NCBI GenBank assembly: GCA_905214865.1
Contig: CAJMNO010000012.1
Span: forward strand, 1-62,127
DNA length: 62,127 nt
Source: an uncultured bacterium
GTDB taxonomy: Bacteria; Actinomycetota; Coriobacteriia; Coriobacteriales; Atopobiaceae
Direction: 5' to 3'
The position numbers were made by a program, and so were the translations under genes. How positions within the stretch are numbered: the first letter of the stretch is position 1; every line of letters starts with the position of its first letter. The notes below the pieces were generated by a model. The model was not told the DNA's origin, searched no databases, and saw only the letters and a list, made by a program, of their open reading frames with translations. This document shows positions 41,548-48,610 of this stretch, piece by piece.

Positions 41548-42954
41548 CTAGACCATCTCCTCTGGCTTGAACACCCTGTCGAACTCTTCCCCGGAAAGGA
41601 ATCCGAGCGAGACGCACGCCTCGCGCAGGCTGGTGCCCTCCTCGTAGGCCCTGTGGGCCACCTTGGCGGCGTTCTCGTATCCAATATACGGGTTGAGGCA
41701 CGTCACGAGCATGAGGGAGTCATGCAGGTTGCGACGCATGCGCTCGCGGTTGGCCTTGATGCCCGATGCGCAGTGCACGTCGAAGGACCTGATGGCGTCC
41801 GAGAGGAGCGTCACACTCTGCAGGTAGTCGTACGCGATGACCGGCATGAACACGTTGAGCTCGAAGTTGCCCTGCGACGCTGCGAAGCCGATGGTCGCGT
41901 CGTTGCCCATGACCTGCACGGCCACCATCGTGACCGCCTCGCACTGCGTGGGGTTGACCTTGCCGGGCATGATGGAGCTCCCCGGCTCGTTGGCGGGGAT
42001 GGTGATCTCGCCCAGGCCCAGGCGCGGGCCGCTTGCGAGCCAGCGCACGTCGTTGGCGACCTTCATCATGTTGGCCGCGAGCGCCCGCACGGCGCCGTGG
42101 CTGAACGCGATGGCGTCCTTGCCCGTGAGCGCGCGGAACTTGTTGGGGTCGGTCACGAACTCCTGCCCCGTGAGGGCGGAGAGCTTGGCGGCGACCAGCG
42201 CGTCAAAGCCCTTGGGGGCGTTGAGGCCGGTGCCCACCGCGGTGCCGCCCAGCGCCAGGCGCCGGAGCGGGGGCAGGCTCGCCTCGAGCTCCTCGATGCC
42301 CGCCTCCACCAGGCCGCGCCAGCCGCTTATCTCCTGGCTGAAGGCAATGGGCACGGCGTCCTGCAGGTGCGTGCGCCCGCTCTTCACCACGCCCTCGTTC
42401 TCCTCCTCCAGGCGGCGGAAGGTGGAGACCAGCTCTTGCGCGGCGGGCTCCAGCCGCTCGGTCACGGCGAGCACGGCCGCCACGTTCATGGCGGTGGGGA
42501 AGGTGTCGTTGCTGCTCTGGCTTCTGTTGACGGAGTCGTTGGGGTGGAGCGGCTTCGAGAGAGCGATGCCCCGCTCGGAGGCGATCTGGTTGCCCCTGTT
42601 GGCGATGACCTCGTTGAGGTTCATGTTGCTCTGGGTGCCGGAGCCGGTCTGCCACACCTTCAGGGGGAAGGCGTCGTCGTGCCTGCCGTCCAGGATCTCG
42701 TCGCACGCGAGGCAGATGGCCTCCCCCGCACCTGGCTCGAGCACGCCCAGCTCCACGTTGGCCTGCGCGGCGGCCTTCTTGAGCAGCGCGAACGCGCGGA
42801 TGATCAGGGGCGGCATGATCTCGGTGCCAATGCGGAAGTTCTGGTACGAGCGCTGCGTCTGCGCCCCCCACAGCGCCTGGGCGGGGACCCTCACCTCCCC
42901 CATGGAGTCGTGCTCCACGCGCCAGTCGTCCATCGCGTCTCCAGCGTCGCCCAT
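41548..42954 (-). CDS. fumC: Class II fumarate hydratase
   Basis: A 468-residue member of the fumarase/aspartase superfamily. The signature GSSIMPGKVNP is intact, with SGRTHLQDA (not the aspartase-type variant), GSGTQSNMNLNEV and NDSVNRSQSSNDTFPTAM. These favour fumarase over aspartase. The ATG at 42952-42954 has AAGGAG 5 bp upstream. It precedes the malic enzyme gene in the same operon. Confidence 0.93.
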   Translation of the reverse strand: MGDAGDAMDDWRVEHDSMGEVRVPAQALWGAQTQRSYQNFRIGTEIMPPLIIRAFALLKKAAAQANVELGVLEPGAGEAICLACDEILDGRHDDAFPLKVWQTGSGTQSNMNLNEVIANRGNQIASERGIALSKPLHPNDSVNRSQSSNDTFPTAMNVAAVLAVTERLEPAAQELVSTFRRLEEENEGVVKSGRTHLQDAVPIAFSQEISGWRGLVEAGIEELEASLPPLRRLALGGTAVGTGLNAPKGFDALVAAKLSALTGQEFVTDPNKFRALTGKDAIAFSHGAVRALAANMMKVANDVRWLASGPRLGLGEITIPANEPGSSIMPGKVNPTQCEAVTMVAVQVMGNDATIGFAASQGNFELNVFMPVIAYDYLQSVTLLSDAIRSFDVHCASGIKANRERMRRNLHDSLMLVTCLNPYIGYENAAKVAHRAYEEGTSLREACVSLGFLSGEEFDRVFKPEEMV

Positions 42955-43021
42955 GGGGGCTCCTTCCCTTTGGCCCGGACCCGGCGGATGCGGACTCGGG
43001 CATGGCCGTGGCCCCTCTCGC

Positions 43022-44029
43022 CTAGTCGGTCGAGATGGCCGTGGATATCTGCTCGATGGCCCTCTGTCCCTCGGGGATGGGGTAGAGGGGGTAGTTCGCG
43101 TTGAGCCCGCTGCCCACCACGAGCTCGGTGTGGATCCCCGTGGCGCGGACGCGCTGGGCAAATAACACGGCGTCGGGGTGGAAGACCTCCCTGGTGCCGG
43201 TGTACACGTACACGTTGCGCAGCATGCGCACCTGGCCGTTGATGGGACTCACCATGGGGTCGTGGACGTCCGTGCCCTTTGCCCAGGTGTGGGCGATCTT
43301 GCGCAGGCCGCAGAGCGAGAACATGGGGTCCACGGCCTGGTAGGCGTTGAGGTCGGGGTTGTGCAGGCTCGCGTCGACCCAGGGCGAGATGAGGATGAGG
43401 CGCGCGGGCTGGGGCAGGCCGAGCTCCGGGAGCCGCTGGCAGAAGCCGGCCGCGATGCCGCCGCCCGCCGTGTCGCCCATGATGGTGACGCCGCCCTCGC
43501 CGTACTTGGAGAGCAGGTCGCGGTAGACCGCCTCGATCTTGTCGTACGCCTCGGCGTAGGTGTGCACGGGGGCGAGCGGGTACAGGGGGACCCTGACCTC
43601 GGCCCTGGTCCGGCGTGCCACCGAGTCGAGGAACCTCCAGTGGTAGATGGTCGGCTGGTTCACGTAGGCGGTCCCGTGGATGTAGAGCACGGCGCGGTCG
43701 TTGATGGAGCGGCGGTTGAGGACGAAGGTCTGCATCCCCTGGAAGGTGGTGTCCTCCACGCTCACCTTGAAGCTCATGAGGGGAGAGACGCTGTAGTGGG
43801 TCTCGTTGGTCTCCGCGTGCTTGAGGATGTAGTTGTCCCAGGCCACGGGGTCGCCCATCTTGTCCTTGTCGGCAGTCACGCGGTTGTAGACCTCCGAGGC
43901 GGTCGCGATGTTGGAGCGGTGGAAGAGGAGGTGTGACACGGCGGTGTATCCCGCGAACGCCAGTGTCGGGGTCGCCGTCGCCACGGCAATCGCCCTCAGT
44001 GCCCTGTCGCTCAGGTTCCTCTTGTCCAT
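43022..44029 (-). CDS. Membrane-anchored alpha/beta-hydrolase-fold protein, catalytically degenerate
   Basis: A 335-residue PF07859-type protein with an N-terminal helix (~12-36) that anchors it in the membrane. The fold markers are present but the active site is altered. The oxyanion HGGA motif reads HGTAYVNQ (118-125), the nucleophile motif GDSAGG reads GDTAGGG with Thr at 187, and the C-terminal His position in the usual NHVYPL segment reads NANYPL with Ala at 311. The acid region GTREVFHPDA keeps a Glu. A serine esterase activity is therefore unlikely. It may bind a ligand or partner. The ATG at 44027-44029 has GGAGG 8 bp upstream. Confidence 0.85.
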   Translation of the reverse strand: MDKRNLSDRALRAIAVATATPTLAFAGYTAVSHLLFHRSNIATASEVYNRVTADKDKMGDPVAWDNYILKHAETNETHYSVSPLMSFKVSVEDTTFQGMQTFVLNRRSINDRAVLYIHGTAYVNQPTIYHWRFLDSVARRTRAEVRVPLYPLAPVHTYAEAYDKIEAVYRDLLSKYGEGGVTIMGDTAGGGIAAGFCQRLPELGLPQPARLILISPWVDASLHNPDLNAYQAVDPMFSLCGLRKIAHTWAKGTDVHDPMVSPINGQVRMLRNVYVYTGTREVFHPDAVLFAQRVRATGIHTELVVGSGLNANYPLYPIPEGQRAIEQISTAISTD

Positions 44030-44467
44030 GCTCAAGACCTCCGAATCGTGGGCGTCTTCGCGCCCGTTTCCCCTCCGCACAATTCTAGGGAACTGTCAGG
44101 CGCGTGCCAGGGACCCATTCTCGTGTAGCGCCAAATATCGGGGGAGCGTCGCATTTGCCGCAGGCCCCATGGGACGGTCCTCCCGTCGCCCGGCTGCGGG
44201 TGCCTCCCACATGTTTTGGCGTATGCGGCATTTGGGCCACGGCGGCCGATTTCATTCGCGGGGCATTCCGGCGGCATGGGCCCTAGCTGCGATGGTTCAT
44301 CGCCCGTCTCGCCCCCGTATTCATTCTCATATGCATAAATATAGACGTATTACAAGCAAATCAAGGGAATAATGAGAGAAGTTTGCCAAAATAATTCCTA
44401 TTTTTCGTAAGAACATGCGATACGAGATGCTACTATCGTCGCAGAGAAGGACGACCGGGGAGGACGC
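44030..44467. other. Divergent intergenic region with inverted repeat and AT-rich promoter zone
   Basis: About 440 bp without a gene. GCCAAATATCGGGGGAG (44130-44146) and CTCCCACATGTTTTGGC (44204-44220) form an imperfect inverted repeat centred near 44175. Bases 44320-44440 are unusually AT-rich for this genome and probably hold the promoters of the flanking divergent genes, including TACTAT at 44431-44436. Confidence 0.5.
44431..44436 (+). promoter_or_regulatory. Putative -10 element (TACTAT) of the B3/B4 gene
   Basis: TACTAT lies 31 bp before the ATG at 44468. Transcription from about 44443 would give a 25-nt leader with GGGGAGGA. It sits at the edge of an AT-rich tract. Confidence 0.45.
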
Positions 44468-45193
44468 ATGAAGAAGTTTGTGGTGGAGGACTCGTTCTGG
44501 GAGCTGTTCCCGGACGTGGAGATAGGCGTGCTGTGCGTGGATGGGGTGCTTCCCACGGACCAGATCTCGCCGGAGAACGCTGCCAAGGCTGCATCGTTCC
44601 TGGACCACGCCAACGCCAGCGCCGAGAGGTGGCTCACCAGCACCACCATCAGCAAGAACGAGGTCGTGGCGGTGTGGCGCGACGCGTATAGGAAGTTCAA
44701 GACCAAGGGCGGGGCGCGCTGCTCGGTGGAGAACCTCCTCAAGCGCGTGCTCAAGGGCAATCCCGTGGGCCACATCGTGCCGTCCGTCGACGTCTCCAAC
44801 GCGATCTCGCTCAAGTACGCGCTGCCCATCGGTGCGGAGAACATCGATGCCATACAGGGCACGTTCCGGCTTGCCCAGACCGAGGGAGGGGACCGCTTCC
44901 TGCCCATCGGCGAGGAGGAGAGCGACCCCACGCTCCCGGGCGAGGTGGCCTACCTCGACGACGCGGGTGCCGTGTGCCGCTGCTGGAACTGGCGAGACGG
45001 GCAGCGCACCGAGGTGAGTGACGCCACGCCACACGTGATGTTCATCATGGAGTGCGTTGACCCCTCCCGCTCGGCAGACCTGCACGCGGCGATCGACGAG
45101 CTGGCCGAGAAGTGCCAGCAGCTGCTGGGTGCGACGGTCACCAACAGGGAGTTCGTGACGCGGGAGCACCCCGAGGCAACGTTGGAGGCATAG
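44468..45193 (+). CDS. Free-standing B3/B4 (PheT-type tRNA-binding/editing) domain protein
   Basis: A 241-residue protein with the B3/B4 fold found in the beta subunit of phenylalanyl-tRNA synthetase, where it clears mischarged tyrosine. Seen are AVWRDAYRKFKTKGG, SVENLLKRVLKG, VDVSNAISLKYALPIGAENID and VMFIMECVDPS. Stand-alone copies are widespread. Whether they edit tRNA is not established for most. The ATG has GGGGAGGA 4 bp upstream. The flavin-binding gene follows after 2 bp. Confidence 0.9.
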   Translation: MKKFVVEDSFWELFPDVEIGVLCVDGVLPTDQISPENAAKAASFLDHANASAERWLTSTTISKNEVVAVWRDAYRKFKTKGGARCSVENLLKRVLKGNPVGHIVPSVDVSNAISLKYALPIGAENIDAIQGTFRLAQTEGGDRFLPIGEEESDPTLPGEVAYLDDAGAVCRCWNWRDGQRTEVSDATPHVMFIMECVDPSRSADLHAAIDELAEKCQQLLGATVTNREFVTREHPEATLEA

Positions 45194-45195
45194 CG

Positions 45196-45684
45196 ATGGA
45201 GTTTCCCATGCGCCGGGCGGACCGCGCCCTGGGGGAGGGCGAGGCCCTGCGGTTGATCGCGGAGTCGTCGCACGCGGTCCTCTCCACCGTGGACGCCGAC
45301 GGCGAGCCCTACGGCGTTCCCATCAGCTTTGCGTTGGAGGGCAGGTCGGTGTACCTGCACGGTGCCGCAGCAACGGGGCACCGCCTTGCCAACGTGGGCG
45401 GCTCCTGTCGCGCCTGCCTCACGGTCGTCTCGTCAGACGAGGTGGTGCCGGCGCAGTTCACCACGCACTACTCGTCTGCCATTGCCTTTGGCACGCTGAG
45501 GCCCGCCCGCGACGACGCCGAGAAGCGGGAGGGCCTGCGCGCCCTCGTGCGCAAGTACGCGCCCAACCACATTGAGGCGGGGGAGAGGTACATCGACGCG
45601 GCGATAGACCAGACGTCGGTCCTGGTGATGGAGGTCGACCGCGCCACGGGCAAGTCCAACGCGCCCGGCAGGCGGCGGGACTGA
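45196..45684 (+). CDS. Pyridoxamine 5'-phosphate oxidase-fold flavoprotein (NimA-like)
   Basis: A 162-residue split-barrel FMN-binding protein. The N terminus MRRADRALGEGEALRLI and the strands HAVLSTVDADGEPYGVPISF with VYLHGAA match the NimA/5-nitroimidazole-resistance type group. Actual nitroreductase activity is not implied. GGAGG lies 8 bp before the ATG. It is the second gene of an operon with the B3/B4 protein. Confidence 0.88.
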   Translation: MEFPMRRADRALGEGEALRLIAESSHAVLSTVDADGEPYGVPISFALEGRSVYLHGAAATGHRLANVGGSCRACLTVVSSDEVVPAQFTTHYSSAIAFGTLRPARDDAEKREGLRALVRKYAPNHIEAGERYIDAAIDQTSVLVMEVDRATGKSNAPGRRRD

Positions 45685-45727
45685 GGGGCCAGCGGTCCAG
45701 GGTTCGCCCGCAACGTGGGACGTGCGA

Positions 45728-45733
45728 TAAGAT
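45728..45733 (+). promoter_or_regulatory. Putative -10 element (TAAGAT) of asnS
   Basis: TAAGAT lies about 50 bp before the GTG start of asnS and about 40 bp after the previous stop codon. The -35 is not evident. Confidence 0.3.
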
Positions 45734-45780
45734 TGGTCGGTCAATGCATGCCACCACCCCACGAGGGAAGGGATCAGACC

Positions 45781-47190
45781 GTGAACCGCACCAAGATCGC
45801 CGCGCTCTACGCGGACAAGGATCAGCTGGACGGAGCGAGCGTCACCGTCGCCGGCTGGGTCCGCTCCATCAGGGACATGAAGAACTTTGGCTTCGTCACG
45901 CTCAACGACGGCAGCTGCTTCAGGGACCTCCAGGTGGTCCTCAACCGCGAGGCGCTCGGCGACGAGGCCTACGACCAGGCCGTGTCGCAGAGCGTGGGCG
46001 CCGCGCTGGTGATCGACGGCACGCTCGCGCTGACCCCCGACCGTCCGCAGCCCATCGAGCTCCAGGCGGCGCGCGTGAGCGTGGAGGGCCCGTCGGCGCC
46101 CGACTACCCCATGCAGAAGAAGCGCCAGTCGCGCGAGTTCCTGCGCACCCAGCAGCACCTGCGCAGCCGCACCAACCTGTTCCGCGCGGTGTTCCGCGTC
46201 CGCAGCGTGGCCGCCTACGCCATCCACAAGTTCTTCCAGGAGCGCGGCTTCGTCTACGTGAACACACCCATCATCACGGCGAGCGACGCCGAGGGCGCCG
46301 GCGAGATGTTCCGCGTGACCACGCTCGACCTGGCGAACGTGCCCAAGCTCGAGGACGGCTCGGTCGACTGGAGCAAGGACTTCTTTGGCAAGCCCACCAA
46401 CCTCACTGTGTCGGGCCAGCTGCAGGCCGAGAACTTTGCCATGAGCTTTGGCGACGTCTACACCTTTGGCCCCACCTTCCGCGCCGAGGACTCCAACACT
46501 CGCCGTCACGCCGCCGAGTTCTGGATGATCGAGCCCGAGATGGCCTTCTGCGACCTCGAGCAGGACATGGACGTGGCCGAGGAGATGCTCAAGTACGCCA
46601 TCACCTACGTGATGGACCACTGCCCCGACGAGATGGACTTCTTCAACAAGTGGGTTGACAAGGGGCTCAAGGAGCGACTGACGCATGTTGCCACCAGCGA
46701 CTTCGCGCGCGTGAGCTACGACGATGCCATCAAGATCCTGGAGGAGGCCCAGAATAGTGGCACCAAGTTCGAGTATCCCGTGAGCTGGGGCCTTGACCTG
46801 CAGACCGAGCACGAGCGCTACCTCACGGAGCACCACTTCAACAAGCCCACGTTCGTGACCGACTACCCCAAGGAGATTAAGGCCTTCTACATGAGGCTCA
46901 ACGACGACGGCAGGACCGTCGCCGCGGCCGACTGCCTGGTTCCCGGGATCGGCGAGATCATCGGTGGCTCCCAGCGCGAGGAGAGGCTCGACATCCTGGA
47001 GTCGCGCATCCACGAGCTGGGCATGGACCCGGAGCAGTACCGCTACTACTGCGACCTGCGTCGCTACGGCGGCTGCCGCCACGCGGGCTTTGGCCTGGGC
47101 TTCGAGCGCTTCGTGATGTACGTCACGGGCATCGACAACATTCGCGACGTGCTCCCGCACCCCCGTACCGTGGGCAACGCGGACTTCTAG
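45781..47190 (+). CDS. asnS: Asparagine-tRNA ligase
   Basis: A 469-residue class IIb aminoacyl-tRNA synthetase. An N-terminal OB-fold (VTVAGWVRSIRDMKNFGFVTL) precedes the catalytic core, with motif 2 GPTFRAEDSNTRRHAAEFWMIEP-type sequence (FRAEDSNTRRH at ~235) and motif 3 GFGLGFERFVMYVTG. The AsnS-type FNKPTFVTDYPK and DCLVPGIGEIIGGSQREER distinguish it from AspS. GTG start with GGGA upstream. Confidence 0.96.
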   Translation: MNRTKIAALYADKDQLDGASVTVAGWVRSIRDMKNFGFVTLNDGSCFRDLQVVLNREALGDEAYDQAVSQSVGAALVIDGTLALTPDRPQPIELQAARVSVEGPSAPDYPMQKKRQSREFLRTQQHLRSRTNLFRAVFRVRSVAAYAIHKFFQERGFVYVNTPIITASDAEGAGEMFRVTTLDLANVPKLEDGSVDWSKDFFGKPTNLTVSGQLQAENFAMSFGDVYTFGPTFRAEDSNTRRHAAEFWMIEPEMAFCDLEQDMDVAEEMLKYAITYVMDHCPDEMDFFNKWVDKGLKERLTHVATSDFARVSYDDAIKILEEAQNSGTKFEYPVSWGLDLQTEHERYLTEHHFNKPTFVTDYPKEIKAFYMRLNDDGRTVAAADCLVPGIGEIIGGSQREERLDILESRIHELGMDPEQYRYYCDLRRYGGCRHAGFGLGFERFVMYVTGIDNIRDVLPHPRTVGNADF

Positions 47191-47214
47191 TCTCGCGCGC
47201 CAGAGCGCAACCAA

Positions 47215-47253
47215 CGGCCCCGGCAGCCTGGTCGTCCCAGGCCACCGGGGCCG
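47215..47253 (+). terminator. Terminator of asnS
   Basis: CGGCCCCGG (47215-47223) pairs with CCGGGGCCG (47245-47253), and an inner CCTGG/CCAGG pair closes the loop. It lies 25 bp after the stop codon. Confidence 0.6.
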
Positions 47254-47327
47254 CCTCGTTTGCACCGGGGGAGAGGAACGCTGTACCGTGGGGCCGATCG
47301 GGCTTCGACGGGATGCGGGGTGGCACC

Positions 47328-48587
47328 ATGGCAGGCGGGGACAGGGGCACGCCCAGGCGTGACGCGCGTGGGGGTGACGTCGCACGGGGGAGCGGGGTCT
47401 CCCGGCGCACCGCGGTTCTCCTCGGCTGCGGGGTGGCGGCGCTTGCGGGCGGAGCGGCGGTTGCCTCCCGTTGCGCCAGGGTGGCCGGGTCGTCGACGCG
47501 GTCGTCGTCCGACTCATCCGCCTCCGGAGCGACGCTCGACCAGAGGGTCTCCCAGGCGGTTGGCTCCCTCACGCTGGAGCAGAAGGTCGCGCAGATGTTC
47601 ATGCCGACCCCGGAGGCGCTCACCGGCGTGGGCCAGGTCACGGCGGCGGGCGAGACGACCAGGAAGGCCTTCGCGAGCATCCCCGTCGGCGGCCTGTGCT
47701 ACTTTTCCCAGAACCTCATCGACCCCTCGCAGACGAAGCAGATGCTCGCCTCGTCGGATGCCATCTCGCGCGATGCCGTGGGTCTCCCCCTGCTCATGGC
47801 AGTGGACGAGGAGGGCGGCACGGTCAGCCGCATCGGCGGCAACGACGGGTTCGACGTGGACAACGTGGGGGACATGCGCGACGTCGGAGATGCCGGCGAC
47901 CCCCAGCGTGCCCACGACGTGTGCGAGGGGATCGCGGGCTACCTGAGCCCGCTGGGCTTCAACCTGGACCTCGCCCCCGACGCGGACATCGTGAGCGGCA
48001 CCAGCCAGACCATGGCGAGGAGGTCGTTCGGCACGAGCGCCGACGTGGTGGCCCCCATGGTCGGCCAGGCCGTGAGGGGGTTTCTCGACGGCGGCATCAT
48101 GTGCTGCGCCAAGCACTTCCCGGGCATCGGCGGGGCGGAGGGCGACTCCGAGACCGAGGCCATACAGACCACCAGGACGCTCGACCAGATGAGAGGGGAG
48201 GAGCTTCTCCCCTTTGAGGAGGCCATCAGGCAGGGCGTCCCCATGGTGATGGTCGGGCACCTCTCGTGCCCCGCGGTGACGGGCGACTCCACCCCGGCAT
48301 CGCTGTCCAAGGCGATTGTGACGGACCTCCTGAGGGACGAGCTGGGGTTTGATGGCATCATCATCACCGACTCGCTGCAGATGGGCGCCGTGAGCGGGCT
48401 ATACTCGGCGAGCGAGCTGGGCGTCGCCGCGATCCAGGCGGGCGTCGACATGCTGCTCATGACCCCCAGCCTGGGGGAGAGCTACCAGGGCGTGCTGGAC
48501 GCCGTCTCCGCGGGCACGCTTGACAAGGCGCGCATCGACGAGTCCGTGACCCGCATCGTGCGTGCCAAGCTCAGGTACGCGTCGTAG
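47328..48587 (+). CDS. Glycoside hydrolase family 3 protein (NagZ-like) with Tat-type signal
   Basis: A protein of about 419 residues. Its N terminus carries SRRTAVLLG followed by a hydrophobic stretch, which fits a twin-arginine signal, and a Ser-rich linker. The GH3 domain starts near 70. The nucleophile Asp is in ITDSLQMGA. The acid/base loop is unusual: KHFPGIGGAEGDSE replaces the usual KHFPGHG...DSH, so the dyad His is a Glu. Substrate could still be a beta-N-acetylhexosaminide, but the altered loop makes this uncertain. The ATG at 47328 is preceded by GGGGTGG. One 5 codons earlier is possible. Confidence 0.87.
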   Translation: MAGGDRGTPRRDARGGDVARGSGVSRRTAVLLGCGVAALAGGAAVASRCARVAGSSTRSSSDSSASGATLDQRVSQAVGSLTLEQKVAQMFMPTPEALTGVGQVTAAGETTRKAFASIPVGGLCYFSQNLIDPSQTKQMLASSDAISRDAVGLPLLMAVDEEGGTVSRIGGNDGFDVDNVGDMRDVGDAGDPQRAHDVCEGIAGYLSPLGFNLDLAPDADIVSGTSQTMARRSFGTSADVVAPMVGQAVRGFLDGGIMCCAKHFPGIGGAEGDSETEAIQTTRTLDQMRGEELLPFEEAIRQGVPMVMVGHLSCPAVTGDSTPASLSKAIVTDLLRDELGFDGIIITDSLQMGAVSGLYSASELGVAAIQAGVDMLLMTPSLGESYQGVLDAVSAGTLDKARIDESVTRIVRAKLRYAS

Positions 48588-48610
48588 CGCACCACGCGCT
48601 GCGCTATTGC

